From: an uncultured Acinetobacter sp.
Lineage (GTDB): Bacteria > Pseudomonadota > Gammaproteobacteria > Pseudomonadales > Moraxellaceae
Assembly (NCBI RefSeq): GCF_947493735.1
Contig: NZ_CANLSL010000018.1
Location: 1 to 60,086, forward strand
DNA: 60,086 nt
Direction: 5' to 3'
Below the pieces are notes generated by a model. That model searched no databases. It saw nothing but the letters and a program-made list of their open reading frames with translations, and was not told the DNA's origin. The position numbers were made by a program, and so were the translations under genes. Numbering within the stretch: the first letter of the stretch is position 1; each line of letters starts with the position of its first letter. Below, piece after piece: positions 27,735 through 39,089 of this stretch.

Positions 27735-28115
27735 ATGACAAATTATATCGCTGCAAACTTACCTGCGATCGACTTTCCACAAACCATCGCATTTTACCAA
27801 AAGCTTAGTTTTGTAGTGCATTTTCAATCGGAGCAATGGTTGATACTGCAAAATGATCAATCCGTTGATGGTACTTTGGAAATTGAATTCTTTCCTTATC
27901 CAAACTTAGATCCAAAACAGTCTTATTTTAGTGCTTCGGTGTGGGTACAAAACTTCAATACTTTGAAAGCGTTATATACATCGTGGACTAGATTGAATTG
28001 GTTAAATTATGCAGAGCCTACACGGATGACAAAGATCGATCAGATGGGACAGTTACATATTTTTAATGTAATAGATATCAATGGCAGTTTGCTACGCTGT
28101 ATGTCTTTATCGTGA
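27735..28115 (+). CDS. VOC-family (bleomycin-resistance-like) protein
   Basis: 126 residues from the ATG at 27735. The fold words fit the vicinal-oxygen-chelate family annotated as bleomycin-binding proteins: NLPAIDFPQTIAFYQKL, an ILQNDQSVDGTLEIEFFPYP strand pair and a closing HIFNVIDINGSLLRC. Such proteins bind small ligands as dimers, and drug binding is not shown here. An upstream extension to 27672 overlaps the DUF4112 gene and is not needed. It converges on htpX across a shared terminator. Confidence 0.8.
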   Translation: MTNYIAANLPAIDFPQTIAFYQKLSFVVHFQSEQWLILQNDQSVDGTLEIEFFPYPNLDPKQSYFSASVWVQNFNTLKALYTSWTRLNWLNYAEPTRMTKIDQMGQLHIFNVIDINGSLLRCMSLS

Positions 28116-28141
28116 ATTACAGTTAAAAATTATCAGCCTAT

Positions 28142-28168
28142 AAAAAACGCCTCATTCGAGGCGTTTTT
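28142..28168. terminator. Bidirectional terminator between VOC gene and htpX
   Basis: A perfect 8-bp stem (AACGCCTC / GAGGCGTT) with an ATTC loop, an A-run on the left and a T-run on the right. It serves both convergent genes. Confidence 0.92.
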
Positions 28169-28186
28169 CACAAGATCAATAAAACA

Positions 28187-29086
28187 TTATTGAATTTGCA
28201 ATTTTTGCAAAGCTTCAACACGTTTATCAATGCTTGGATGCGAATGGAACAGTGCAGCAAAGCTAAAGCCTTGTTGTTGACCTTCGGCAATGGCAAGCGC
28301 TTGCATTTCTTTAGGCATCTGATCAGGCAAATTTTGTTCATCGCGAAGACGAAGCAATGCGTTGATCATATTCTGCTTACCTGCAAGGCGTGCACCTGCT
28401 TCATCAGCACGGTATTCACGATAGCGAGAGAACCACATCACGATCGCAGAAGCCAAAATACCAAATACGATGTCTAATACGATGGTAATGGCAAAATAGC
28501 TAAGACCTGGTGCTTCACCATCTTCACGACCGAATACAGCACGGTCAACAAAGTCACCAACGATACGTGCAAAGAACATGACAAAGGCGTTCACTACACC
28601 TTGAATCAGCGATAAAGTCACCATATCGCCATTGGCAACGTGACCGATCTCATGCGCAAGTACGGCACGGACTTCATCTGCAGACATACGTTCTAGTAAT
28701 CCAGAAGATACTGCAACTAAGGCATCGTTCTTGTTCCAACCTGTTGCAAAGGCATTCGACTGTGTTGAATAGAAGATACCCACTTCAGGCATTTTAATCC
28801 CTGAACGCTGTGCCAACTCTGCAACGGTTGTAAGTAACCATTGTTCTGCTTGGTTGCTTGGAGATTCAATGATTTGTGTACCAGTGGTTTTTTTGGCAAT
28901 CCACTTCGACATAAATAATGATACAAAAGAGCCTGCCATACCAAATACAAGACAGAACACTAAAAGATTCGTAAGATTTAAACCGCCCGCACCGTGATAG
29001 CTACCAACGCCTAATAACGATAAAATTAGACCAGCGACAACGAGTACCGCGAGGTTGGTAAGCAAAAACAAACCAATCCGCATCAT
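28187..29086 (-). CDS. htpX: Membrane zinc metalloprotease HtpX
   Basis: HtpX is an M48 protease that, with FtsH, removes damaged inner-membrane proteins. It is 299 residues from the ATG at 29086, where two ATGs in tandem follow GAGGA; a five-codon longer frame is rejected. The zinc motif is HEIGH in [14 protein letters not shown], with the third ligand Glu in [11 protein letters not shown]. Four hydrophobic segments are visible, two at the N-terminus and two after the zinc site. It is monocistronic. Confidence 0.96.
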   Translation of the reverse strand: MMRIGLFLLTNLAVLVVAGLILSLLGVGSYHGAGGLNLTNLLVFCLVFGMAGSFVSLFMSKWIAKKTTGTQIIESPSNQAEQWLLTTVAELAQRSGIKMPEVGIFYSTQSNAFATGWNKNDALVAVSSGLLERMSADEVRAVLAHEIGHVANGDMVTLSLIQGVVNAFVMFFARIVGDFVDRAVFGREDGEAPGLSYFAITIVLDIVFGILASAIVMWFSRYREYRADEAGARLAGKQNMINALLRLRDEQNLPDQMPKEMQALAIAEGQQQGFSFAALFHSHPSIDKRVEALQKLQIQ

Positions 29087-29300
29087 GGACTTTTTCCTCA
29101 AAATAATAATAAATAAATAGTTTGATGTGCGACTAAAAATTTACGTCACATCAATGATTGAATATATCACTAAAATGTTATGGGGCAATTAAAAATGATT
29201 TCAAGCTGTGTAACTAAACATAACACAATAATATTTCTGCCATTTATAGCTCTAGAGTGCTCAATGTGCCAAACATTTGGGTATAACGATTGCTTTAGAT

Positions 29301-30140
29301 TTAATCGCTAATGGTGATGCTTGAAGAACTATAGGCATTTTCATTGGCAAAAGTACGGATAGAAGAGCGATCAGTGAAGTTGCCATCACTGAGTGCAATG
29401 ATTTCACGGCGTGGTAGGTCGGTCGAGCTTGGCGTATAGTTTTTCGACGTGGCGACAACTTTAATAGCATTGTCAGCGCTACTGCTATTTAAGGTTAAAC
29501 CTGAAGAATATAGATTTTGATAGCGACTCATGACACGGCGCACATAATCTTGCGTTTCACGAAATGGTGGAATACCTCTATATTTATCAACATTGCCTTC
29601 GCCTGCATTGTAAGCAGCAAGGACTAATGACGTATCGCCTTTAAAGCGCTTTAATAGCCAGCTGAGATATTTTACGCCACCATAGATGTTCTGCGTTGGG
29701 TCATACGCATTCGAAACATTAAAGCGTCGTGCCGTTGCAGGCATGAGTTGCATCAAACCTTGCGCTCCGACTGGTGAACGAGCATTGACATTAAAGCTCG
29801 ACTCAGTGTGCATGATGGCTTTAATCAAGCCTTCTGATACACCATATTGCTGTGCAGCGCTACGAATAATCGCATCGTACGCGTCTTTTGACTTGCTAAA
29901 ACTTGGTAGAACAGAAGACTCTGAATTGCCCCAATTATTGTAGGCATGCACATTGGTGTCTTTGTAGTAAGTCACTTTTTCTTGACGGTAGCCAGTGGTG
30001 CTGACTTTTTTATTGGTGAGTAATGCTGAACCAGAAGTATCACGATAGACGTATAGATTACCTGCCTGAGAGATACTAGGCAGTATGCTTGCTAGGCAAC
30101 TTGTTAGTAAAAGGATTCGTGTGCTATTGATCCATCGCAT
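29301..30140 (-). CDS. Lytic transglycosylase (SLT domain) with N-terminal DUF4124-like segment
   Basis: 279 residues. The signal peptide ends near SQA (26). A short DUF4124-like piece (LYVYRDTSGSALLTNKK) comes next, then a goose-lysozyme-like SLT domain at about 88-215. The catalytic Glu is in IMHTESSFNVNARSPVGAQG, followed by LMQLMPATA and AAYNAGEGNV. Such enzymes cleave peptidoglycan glycan strands to 1,6-anhydro-MurNAc products. The family resembles secreted SLT proteins near type IV or conjugation genes, but none are adjacent here. The tail is Ser-rich. Confidence 0.92.
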   Translation of the reverse strand: MRWINSTRILLLTSCLASILPSISQAGNLYVYRDTSGSALLTNKKVSTTGYRQEKVTYYKDTNVHAYNNWGNSESSVLPSFSKSKDAYDAIIRSAAQQYGVSEGLIKAIMHTESSFNVNARSPVGAQGLMQLMPATARRFNVSNAYDPTQNIYGGVKYLSWLLKRFKGDTSLVLAAYNAGEGNVDKYRGIPPFRETQDYVRRVMSRYQNLYSSGLTLNSSSADNAIKVVATSKNYTPSSTDLPRREIIALSDGNFTDRSSIRTFANENAYSSSSITISD

Positions 30141-30843
30141 ATTGTTATCTTCAACTTTTTTAATACAACACTTGTCTTTACCGTACTTATATCCTGAATT
30201 GTAACTATTTCAATCCATAAATTTATTTTGATCAATTATAACAATGAATTTATTTCACTGACTGATCGACATTCTAGTTACACAAGGAAATATAAATATC
30301 AAAACCGCAATGCAGTGTAGCAAAAAAATAGCAAAAGGTAATACATAATAACAAAGTCATTTTTAATTGATTAAAAAACATACATAGCATATTAATCTTC
30401 GAAATGTTGAAAAACTATTCAAAAAAAAATTAGAAAAAAACACTTGCAAAGTGTAACATGTTGATAATTAATAGATAAAATTGATGATTAAAAAGTGATC
30501 AATTTGGAGTAATCCCTTAAAATTGCTCACTCAATCGATGTCAAGTCGATAGATATCCATAAAGTTATCCACAGATTTTGGGGAAAACGTGAAAAACGGT
30601 TACACATCAAGCGATTTGGCGAAATAAGAACAATTTTTGTTCAGATTACACTGTAATGACAGCTAGATGAATTTCTCAATAAATGATGTCAGTGATGACA
30701 CATTTTTGTGCAAAATTGTTCAAAAATTTTCAGGTGAAAATTTCTTAAATTCATTTCTTGGAATTTTATCTCCGAAGTCTTGGGTATTGGACTGTAAATA
30801 CGTTAGAATAGCCGACTTTGTTTAAAAATTTACGGATTTTCTC
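30141..30843. other. Long AT-rich divergent intergenic region with one DnaA-box match
   Basis: About 700 bases between divergent genes and without coding signal. It contains several A-tracts, a small hairpin ACACTT-GCA-AAGTGT at 30440-30454 followed directly by the palindrome AACATGTT, and one consensus DnaA box TTATCCACA at 30565-30573. A single box is not an origin. Confidence 0.5.
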
Positions 30844-31923
30844 GTGTCTAGTAATGCCTCTCAAGACGCTGTGCTGAATATATTTAGCCCGGAACAATTG
30901 ACTCCATCACCAACTTCTTCTGATGCTGTTTTTCAAACAGTTGATGCGATGCAAACGAGTTTGTCGGATGATGCGCAAGACGGCGAGCAAGATGATGATT
31001 TTGATGCAGATGATTTTCAAGATGAGAGTTTTCAAGAAGATGGCTTTCAAGGTTTTCAACCTGATTTACCGACAAGCGCAGCCTATTACAAATTATTAAA
31101 AAAATTGCGTCGCCAAGTCGGACATGCCATTCGTGATTTTAATATGATCGAAGATGGCGACAAGGTGATGGTTTGTATTTCTGGTGGTAAAGACAGCTAC
31201 ACTTTATTGGATATTATGTTGCAGTTTAAGCGCATTGCACCGATCAACTTCGATGTGGTGGCGGTCAACTTAGATCAAAAACAGCCAAACTTCCCAGAAG
31301 ACGTTTTACCAAAGTATTTAGAAGAAAATAAGATTCCGTATTATATTTTGGAAAAAGATACTTATAGCATTACTAAGCGCTTAACTCCTGAGGGTAAAAC
31401 TTACTGTGCAGTGTGTTCACGTTTACGTCGTGGTTCGTTGTATGGTTTTGCGCAAGCGATTGGCGCAACGAAGGTAGCGCTCGGTCATCATCGTGACGAT
31501 ATTTTGGCGACTTTTTTCTTAAATCTGTTTCATGGTGGAAGCCTAAAGGCGATGCCTCCAAAACTGTTGTCTACGGATAAGAAAAACATCCTGATTCGAC
31601 CACTTGCTTACGTGGAAGAAAAAGACATTATCAAATATGCAGAAATGCGTCAGTTCCCAATTATTCCGTGTAATCTCTGTGGTTCGCAGGAAAATCTACA
31701 GCGTGCCATTATCAATGACATGCTTCGAGATTGGGATAAGACGCATCCAAAACGCTTGCACAGTATTTTTGGTGCACTGCAAAATGTGTCGCCGTCACAG
31801 CTCGCTGATCGTGATTTGTTTGATTTTGAAGTATTAGATTCTCAACGTGAGTTTGATCTCAAAGATCCTGAAGAGATGAAGAATCGTTTGGATGTGGTGA
31901 ATTTAAGTCTATCTGTAGACTAA
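30844..31923 (+). CDS. ttcA: tRNA 2-thiocytidine(32) synthetase TtcA
   Basis: TtcA thiolates cytidine 32 of several tRNAs, using an iron-sulfur cluster and ATP. The 359 residues are longer than E. coli TtcA (311). The PP-loop SGGKDS is in [14 protein letters not shown], and the cluster cysteines are in [11 protein letters not shown] and CNLCGSQ. The extra length is an N-terminal extension of about 80 residues, very rich in Asp, Glu, Gln and Phe (about 40-75), probably disordered. The start is a GTG at 30844. An ATG at codon 36 is a possible alternative. Confidence 0.95.
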   Translation: MSSNASQDAVLNIFSPEQLTPSPTSSDAVFQTVDAMQTSLSDDAQDGEQDDDFDADDFQDESFQEDGFQGFQPDLPTSAAYYKLLKKLRRQVGHAIRDFNMIEDGDKVMVCISGGKDSYTLLDIMLQFKRIAPINFDVVAVNLDQKQPNFPEDVLPKYLEENKIPYYILEKDTYSITKRLTPEGKTYCAVCSRLRRGSLYGFAQAIGATKVALGHHRDDILATFFLNLFHGGSLKAMPPKLLSTDKKNILIRPLAYVEEKDIIKYAEMRQFPIIPCNLCGSQENLQRAIINDMLRDWDKTHPKRLHSIFGALQNVSPSQLADRDLFDFEVLDSQREFDLKDPEEMKNRLDVVNLSLSVD

Positions 31924-32076
31924 GTATTTTAGATTGATTCAAAAATTGGACTTTAGCTAGACCGATTTTATTTTTATGTGATTGTTTTTTAACATAACTT
32001 TTGGTTTTTTATTTAATTTAATATAGGCTCTGTCACAGGTTACTCTAGTCAATCTGTGGCATAATAAGCCGTTTAA

Positions 32077-33303
<1,227 letters not shown>

Positions 33304-33439
33304 TCGACGCTGTATCAAGATGAGCTAAGGCATCATCAAGCTTTTGTCGTCATCAAATATATTACGTACAAATAAAGTTAGGCTGAATAAGCAGTTTAGA
33401 CAGGTTTTGGAGTAAGAGAAGGAAGTAAGTTAAATCATC

Positions 33440-34573
33440 ATGATTGAAGTATTCGAAGAGAAACGTGTATTAACAGACTGCAATCGTATTGTCGTGAAAA
33501 TTGGTTCAGCATTACTCACTGCAAACGGTGAAGGGCTTGATCTCAGTGCAATTTCTCACTGGGCAGAACAATTGGCACAGTTGCATTTCCAAGGGCATGA
33601 AATTTTATTAGTGTCCTCAGGTGCTGTTGCTGAAGGTATGGTGCGTATGCAGTTGCCTGCACGACCAACCGATCTACCTGGTTTACAAGCGTGTGCTGCG
33701 ATTGGTCAAATGGGCTTGGTGCAAGCTTGGTCGAGTGTGTTTGAAGAGCATAGTATTCGTTCTGCACAGATTTTGATTACACATGATGATTTGGCGGATC
33801 GCCGTCGATATCTCAATTCTTGTGATGCTTTACATCATTTGATTGATTGGCGTGTCATTCCTGTCATTAATGAAAATGATACCGTTGCAACCAATGAAAT
33901 CCGTTTTGGCGATAATGATACGCTTGCAGCAATGGTGGCTGCTCAAGTCCAAGCAGATGCTTTGATTATCTTGACGGATCAAAATGGCATGTACAATGCC
34001 GATCCTCGAAGTAATCCTGAAGCGAAGTTGATGCATACCGTGCGAGCAATGGATGAACAATTGTTCGAGATGGCAGGCGGTGGCGGTGTGCTCGGTCGTG
34101 GTGGTATGGTCACTAAAGTTCGAGCTGCTCGGTTAGCTGCGAAAGCAGGTTGCCCAACGATTATTGCCAATGGTGATACGGAGAATGTATTGCATCGCCT
34201 TATGACAGGTGAAGTGATTGGTACATTATTTACCTCGGATAATGATCGCATCACAGCGCATCAACAATGGCTTGCGGCACACTTGCAAATGGCAGGGCGC
34301 TTGGTATTGGATGATGGTGCGGTACGTGCGATCAAGAAAGAAAAGCGTAGTCTATTGCCTGTCGGTGTCAAAGAAGTCGAAGGACACTTTGATCGTGGAG
34401 ATGTCGTGGAGTGTGTTGATTTGCAAGGCGTGCGGATCGCAGTGGGTCGTGTAAACTTTAGCTCTCGCTCTGCGTCACTGATCAAAGGATTAAGCTCTGA
34501 CAAAGTGCAACAAGTGCTTGGACAAGTGCGTTCTTTAGAAATGATTCATCGGAACCATATGGCGATTTATTGA
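33440..34573 (+). CDS. proB: Glutamate 5-kinase
   Basis: ProB phosphorylates glutamate in the first step of proline synthesis. The 377 residues comprise an amino-acid-kinase domain (about 15-265: [44 protein letters not shown]) and a C-terminal PUA domain (285-365). proA is not next to it. obgE lies 136 bases upstream on the same strand. The gene ends at a strong hairpin. Confidence 0.96.
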   Translation: MIEVFEEKRVLTDCNRIVVKIGSALLTANGEGLDLSAISHWAEQLAQLHFQGHEILLVSSGAVAEGMVRMQLPARPTDLPGLQACAAIGQMGLVQAWSSVFEEHSIRSAQILITHDDLADRRRYLNSCDALHHLIDWRVIPVINENDTVATNEIRFGDNDTLAAMVAAQVQADALIILTDQNGMYNADPRSNPEAKLMHTVRAMDEQLFEMAGGGGVLGRGGMVTKVRAARLAAKAGCPTIIANGDTENVLHRLMTGEVIGTLFTSDNDRITAHQQWLAAHLQMAGRLVLDDGAVRAIKKEKRSLLPVGVKEVEGHFDRGDVVECVDLQGVRIAVGRVNFSSRSASLIKGLSSDKVQQVLGQVRSLEMIHRNHMAIY

Positions 34574-34605
34574 TTTAATTTCTAAAAATCAAATCGTTAA
34601 GTTTT

Positions 34606-34637
34606 AAAAAGCTGAAATTGAATATTTCAGCTTTTTT
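34606..34637. terminator. Bidirectional terminator between proB and alpha/beta hydrolase gene
   Basis: A stem AAAAAGCTGAAA / TTTCAGCTTTTT with a short loop, flanked by T-runs on both strands. It suits both convergent genes. Confidence 0.9.
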
Positions 34638-34656
34638 ATTAGAAATTACAAATTTA

Positions 34657-35511
34657 TCAAGCAGCATTAAGTTGATCAGCGATCACTGTCCAAAGTTGTT
34701 GATGCGATGGCTTAAACATTTCCATATGCCCGATACTGCGCAAACCATATGCTTTTGGTGCGAGCGTGACAATCTCAGTCGTACTGTTTGGATAAGTCTT
34801 TAGCAAATCTTTGACATTGTGCAATGTGGCGATTTCATCATCTGTCGCGTGTACAGCAGTGATAGGTGTTTTTATCGCCGAATGAAAATCATCAAAGACT
34901 GTTTTACCAATTGCATTGATGGCATAACCACCTTTAGAGCAGTATTCACGCCACTCTGCACCAACGCCTATGGGTAAATTTTCACCCATACCAATAAAGT
35001 TCGTTGCTGCATAACCTTTGAAAAAACTAGACACAGGAAAAATCACATTAAACATGATTGGACCAAGAAATTTGGTTTTGCCACTAAGACCTTTGGTACT
35101 GCCTGAAGATCCTGCCACAGCGACAACGCTTTTTACTTTTGAATGATTATGCGCTAGACCAAGTAACTGACCACCTGCACTATGACCAATTAGATGGATT
35201 TGCACAGAATTTGTCTTATCAGCAAGGAAGTCAATCGCAGATACCAAGTCAAGCTGTCCCCACTGATGAATAAAGGCTTTCGACTTTGATACAGGTTCAT
35301 AGAGTGAGTCGCCAATACCACGGAAGTCAAACGTCATCACATCATAGCCTTGTTCAGTCAACCATTTAGCAAAGGCTTGATAAAAACCTTGTTTAATCCC
35401 AGTAGCTGATCCGATCAGAATCGGTAAATGTGACGCTTTTTGTTGTTTTGGGTAGAAGCGACCTTGCAATACATAACCATCGGCGCAAGTAAATTGGACT
35501 TTTTCGAACAT
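34657..35511 (-). CDS. Alpha/beta-fold hydrolase
   Basis: 284 residues, cytoplasmic. The nucleophile elbow GHSAGG near residue 107 gives the catalytic Ser. The acid is likely the Asp in AVHATDDEIA, and the base the His in IGHMEMF near the end. It lacks a signal peptide. The opening TFDFRGIGDSLYEP is typical of the esterase/lipase-like group that contains YjfP- and YbaC-type proteins. The substrate cannot be assigned. Confidence 0.88.
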   Translation of the reverse strand: MFEKVQFTCADGYVLQGRFYPKQQKASHLPILIGSATGIKQGFYQAFAKWLTEQGYDVMTFDFRGIGDSLYEPVSKSKAFIHQWGQLDLVSAIDFLADKTNSVQIHLIGHSAGGQLLGLAHNHSKVKSVVAVAGSSGSTKGLSGKTKFLGPIMFNVIFPVSSFFKGYAATNFIGMGENLPIGVGAEWREYCSKGGYAINAIGKTVFDDFHSAIKTPITAVHATDDEIATLHNVKDLLKTYPNSTTEIVTLAPKAYGLRSIGHMEMFKPSHQQLWTVIADQLNAA

Positions 35512-35689
35512 GGATTTATTCGTACATCAGTTTGAATGATTTATTTTTTTAGCATAGGCGAAATTGCTTCGAAATAAATATCCAAAACTTCGCAGTCACT
35601 ATTTATTTAAAACTGACTTTTAGTACGCAGAGTATCTCATAAAATAGTATGGTTACTTTCTTGGATTAATAAATTTGATGATTATCAGA

Positions 35690-36238
35690 TCACCACATCA
35701 GATCATCAGGAATCACATAGTCTGCATAAGGATCTTCCTCATCGGTGGTTTGATCTTGTTGCTGTTGTTGTAGTCCGATGATGTAACCCGTCATTTTGGC
35801 TTCGATACGTTTCGCCAACGCTTGTGGGATCAGTGCATACTGAGTCGGTTGTGGTGTGGTGATTTTGGCAACGACCAAGCTGCCAGAAACGATGGCATTA
35901 TACACTTGCTGATTAACATAGATTTTTTTGATCTTCGATTCGTCAATGAATTGATAGCCAATTTCACCATCTATGTCTTTGATTTGATATTGCTTAATCA
36001 TTTGAATGATATTTGCCATCAAGCTTTTTTTCTCAAGCTGTTGTTGCTTTTCTTGGTTTAAGGCGTGGTCTTTGGCTTGCTTGTCTGACTTTGCTTTGGC
36101 GAGTTCAGCTTGTAGTTGTTGCTGATCATTTTGACCTGTTTTTTTGGCATGTTGATTTTGCTTATTGGTCTTTTTGGCTTGTTTTGCATCGACTAAACCT
36201 GCTTTGAGTAGTTGAGCTTGTAAGGCATTTTTGACCAT
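35690..36238 (-). CDS. DUF2058 family protein (YaiL-like)
   Basis: 182 residues from the ATG at 36238 (GGAG seven bases upstream); a four-codon longer frame is rejected. MVKNALQAQLLKAGLVDAKQAKK is the standard opening of DUF2058 nucleoid/ribosome-associated YaiL-like proteins. It is followed by a basic, Lys/Gln-rich coiled-coil-like region (25-75) and the folded domain (YQFIDESKIKKIYVNQQVYNAIVSG). The role is uncertain. Confidence 0.87.
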   Translation of the reverse strand: MVKNALQAQLLKAGLVDAKQAKKTNKQNQHAKKTGQNDQQQLQAELAKAKSDKQAKDHALNQEKQQQLEKKSLMANIIQMIKQYQIKDIDGEIGYQFIDESKIKKIYVNQQVYNAIVSGSLVVAKITTPQPTQYALIPQALAKRIEAKMTGYIIGLQQQQQDQTTDEEDPYADYVIPDDLMW

Positions 36239-36286
36239 GAAAATCTCCAATTTGATTGTAAAAAATGAATATCGTAATTCAAATAT

Positions 36287-37033
36287 TTAAGCTGAATTTT
36301 GCTTCCAATAGTTTAGCCAATAAATCAGGCTAAGCACAGCAGAACACAGCGCAGGAATCAAAAAAGCATGATAATTGAAATAGTGAAAACTGATCGTCGC
36401 AATCAAACCGCCAAATAAAAAACCTAATAAAATTGCTAAATGTAAAATCACACGACGTTTTTCCACTTGTAAGCCACGCAAAAAGTAGCCGAGTGCTAAG
36501 CCCAAATCGGTCAAAACACCAGAAAGGTGTGTGGTACGAATAATTGCACCTTGATAATGGCTGACCATTGCATTTTGCATACCCATCGCCACCGTCGCCC
36601 AAAGCAGTGCATAACGTGGAAAATATGGCGTAAATAGCCAACATAGCACAATAAAAATCGCCACGAGAACCAACGGAATACCATAACGCTGACTCAAGCT
36701 AAATTGTGCATTGCCAAGAATATAACCACTATAAAATGCGCCGAGTACAAAGCTGATCAGCACTGAAACTAAGAAAAAAACCTGTGAAAAATCATGTTGC
36801 CAAAGATGAATAGCAAGCAAGCTGACATTGCCTGTCATATGTGAAATAGACTGATGCAATACCATGAGCAAGCCAAGCACATTGACCATACCTGCATTGC
36901 ACGCAAGTATGAACATGGCAAACTGGATCCAACGTGGTAAATGCTGTAATGGCATCATGACTAGCCAAAATGAAATAATGAAAATGATTGTAGCGCATTC
37001 AGCTCTAAGAATATATTTAGAGTACGATTGCAT
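36287..37033 (-). CDS. DUF1275 (YoaK-type) membrane protein
   Basis: 248 residues with six or seven hydrophobic helices. The family signatures HMTGNVS (after QSIS), GMQNAMVSHYQGA and RTTHLSGVLTDLGLALG are all present. A shorter start near residue 26 (MMPLQHLPRW) is the usual start of the family, so the first ~25 residues, although hydrophobic, may not be translated. The function is unknown. The gap to the DUF2058 gene is short and the two may be co-transcribed. Confidence 0.85.
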   Translation of the reverse strand: MQSYSKYILRAECATIIFIISFWLVMMPLQHLPRWIQFAMFILACNAGMVNVLGLLMVLHQSISHMTGNVSLLAIHLWQHDFSQVFFLVSVLISFVLGAFYSGYILGNAQFSLSQRYGIPLVLVAIFIVLCWLFTPYFPRYALLWATVAMGMQNAMVSHYQGAIIRTTHLSGVLTDLGLALGYFLRGLQVEKRRVILHLAILLGFLFGGLIATISFHYFNYHAFLIPALCSAVLSLIYWLNYWKQNSA

Positions 37034-37092
37034 TTAGAATAAAGTTTTATATTTCATTATCTAACCATTAGAAATGTCATTAATAGATCATT

Positions 37093-37121
37093 ACGACAAT
37101 CAAGAAATTTACTGCTACAAT
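37093..37121 (+). promoter_or_regulatory. Probable promoter of the holD-like gene
   Basis: ACGACA (37093-37098), 17 bases, then TACAAT (37116-37121) preceded by TGC, an extended -10. It lies 54 bases before the start codon. Confidence 0.6.
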
Positions 37122-37174
37122 GCAGACTATTGCAAATTTCTATTGTTAATTTTTAAAATTCGATCTGTTCAACT

Positions 37175-37948
37175 ATGTCTGCACGTGCGCAATTGATTCT
37201 GAAGCAACTTGGCATTTCATCTTGGGTGGAACGAGCGTCTGCGACTGATATTATTGCCAATCAAATGCTATGGCGTGATCAGAGCGATGATCAGGGTGTT
37301 GAAAATAAAAAGCGATCTTTCACTGATCAGACGATTCGTATTGATGTAGAAAAAAAGAATTCAGAAAAAAGTTTAGAGCAAAAACAAGAAGCAAACCATA
37401 GTCAAATTGCACCGCAAGCCATTCTAGAAGATTCAAACAGTCGAATAAGTGATTTTGAACAAAGTTCGCAAGCTTTTGTTAAAGATGAAAGTATTGATAC
37501 TGAAAATGATCATAACCAAATACTTGATGAAATCATGCCGATCGACGCTGAAGCAGTGCAGGCAACGATTCATTTTGATTATCAAGTATTAATTCATGAG
37601 TCATTTTTGATCTTTGCACACGCTGAAAATTCTGCACAGCATCGACTACTGCAAAATATCCAAAAAGCCTGTTTGATTCGTCAGTCTGCACTTCATCTTT
37701 CATGGCCTTTGAACATTGCGAGTTGGCAATTGGGTGATGCACATCTTCAAGATTATTTGCGAGGTTTTCTACAAAGCTATGCTGTGCCAAATATTTTGGT
37801 TTTGGGGGAAGTTGATTTTGAGTTTCCTCAATTCAATCAACAATCCATCAAGCTTGAGCAACATGCAACACTTGCTGAAATGTTAGAAAATGGCGATGCA
37901 AAGCGTACATTGTGGCGTTCGATACAAAGTCTAATGTCAGTAGATTAG
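37175..37948 (+). CDS. holD: Probable DNA polymerase III psi subunit (HolD-like), diverged
   Basis: 257 residues and likely to be annotated as hypothetical. Its N-terminus lines up with E. coli HolD without gaps: QLILKQLGISSW here against WQLQQLGITQW there, with Trp at position 17 in both. In HolD that segment is the psi peptide that binds the clamp-loader collar. The C-terminal 120 residues also follow HolD: LHLSWPLNIASWQLGD matches a CNSWRLG-type strand, and LAEMLENGDAKRTLWRSI matches LTDLRANPTARAALWQQI. Between them is a ~90-residue acidic, Gln/Ser-rich linker that is absent from E. coli HolD. The usual neighbour rimI is missing. The E. coli comparison is from memory. Confidence 0.7.
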   Translation: MSARAQLILKQLGISSWVERASATDIIANQMLWRDQSDDQGVENKKRSFTDQTIRIDVEKKNSEKSLEQKQEANHSQIAPQAILEDSNSRISDFEQSSQAFVKDESIDTENDHNQILDEIMPIDAEAVQATIHFDYQVLIHESFLIFAHAENSAQHRLLQNIQKACLIRQSALHLSWPLNIASWQLGDAHLQDYLRGFLQSYAVPNILVLGEVDFEFPQFNQQSIKLEQHATLAEMLENGDAKRTLWRSIQSLMSVD

Positions 37949-37997
37949 CGGTTTATGCTATTTTAAAAATCATTCTTAAAAACAATCTCATTCCACA

Positions 37998-39020
37998 ATG
38001 ACTGATCTTCATATTGCACCTGAGCTCACCACTGAAACTGAACATTTAGCACAAAAAAATAATGTGAAGAAAAAAGTCGTGATTTTTAGTCAGATTTTCC
38101 CAGAATTTGAAGAAAAGCTCAGACAAGACTTCGATGTCATTAAAATCAATCCAAAACTCGGCGATGTAAATCAACAAATCCGTGAAGCGGTAACTAATGC
38201 ACACGGTATGATCGGTGCAGGGCGATTACTCGGAAAAGAGCAACTCGAAACCGCACAGCATCTCGAGATCGTATCTAGTGTCAGTGTTGGCTATGACAAC
38301 TACGATGTGAATTATTTGAAATCACGACAGATTCAGCTAGCACATACGCCCCACGTGTTGACCGAAACCACAGCAGATACAGCTTTTGCATTATTGATAA
38401 GTGCAGCTCGGCGCATTCCCGAGCTTGATCAATGGACAAGACAAGGGCAGTGGCAACGTACTGTGACGGCAGGTCAGTTTGGCATGGATATACATGGTAA
38501 AACATTGGGAATCATTGGTTTAGGGCATATCGGCTCGGCGATCGCTCGTCGTGGTTATTACGGCTTTAACATGAATATTAAATATCATGGTCGCCGTGAA
38601 AAGCTCGAAACCGCACAGCAGTTTAAAGCAGAATATTTAAGCCTTGAAGAATTATTGACGAGTTCTGATTTTATCGTTGTGGCGGTCGATCTCAATGCAC
38701 AGACTAAGCATTTACTTGGTCAAGCTGAATTTGCCTTGATGAAATCCACTGCGGTTTTGGTCAATATCTCTCGCGGTGCGGTGATTGATGAAGAAGCACT
38801 CATTGAAGCCTTACAAAATCAACAAATCTTTGGCGCAGGGCTTGATGTCTTTGCACAAGAGCCTTTGCAAAGTTCAAAATTATTTGAATTAAATAATGTG
38901 GTGGTGACACCGCATATCGGTTCTGCAACCGAAGCAACACGATATGCGATGAATAAATTGGCGTATGAAAATCTCGTTTTAGCGTTAAATGGTCAGAAAC
39001 CGAAGTGCAGCGTGGTCTGA
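37998..39020 (+). CDS. D-isomer 2-hydroxyacid dehydrogenase (GhrB-like)
   Basis: 340 residues, NAD(P)-dependent, probably reducing glyoxylate/hydroxypyruvate-type 2-ketoacids. The nucleotide-binding motif is GLGHIGSAIARR near 173. The catalytic Arg is in VNISRGAVIDEEAL, the Glu in DVFAQEPL and the His in TPHIGSATEATR. The first ~22 residues precede the usual start of the fold (KKKVVIFSQ) and may not be translated. It is convergent with the DUF2797 gene. Confidence 0.9.
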   Translation: MTDLHIAPELTTETEHLAQKNNVKKKVVIFSQIFPEFEEKLRQDFDVIKINPKLGDVNQQIREAVTNAHGMIGAGRLLGKEQLETAQHLEIVSSVSVGYDNYDVNYLKSRQIQLAHTPHVLTETTADTAFALLISAARRIPELDQWTRQGQWQRTVTAGQFGMDIHGKTLGIIGLGHIGSAIARRGYYGFNMNIKYHGRREKLETAQQFKAEYLSLEELLTSSDFIVVAVDLNAQTKHLLGQAEFALMKSTAVLVNISRGAVIDEEALIEALQNQQIFGAGLDVFAQEPLQSSKLFELNNVVVTPHIGSATEATRYAMNKLAYENLVLALNGQKPKCSVV

Positions 39021-39089
39021 TCTTTTCAAATGAGTCACTAAAACATATATCATTGCAAGGCAAAACACTACAATGAAATTTCAATGCAA

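Noticed and set aside
30141..30843. Replication origin
   Set aside because: Only one DnaA box, no dnaA, dnaN, rpmH or gidA nearby.
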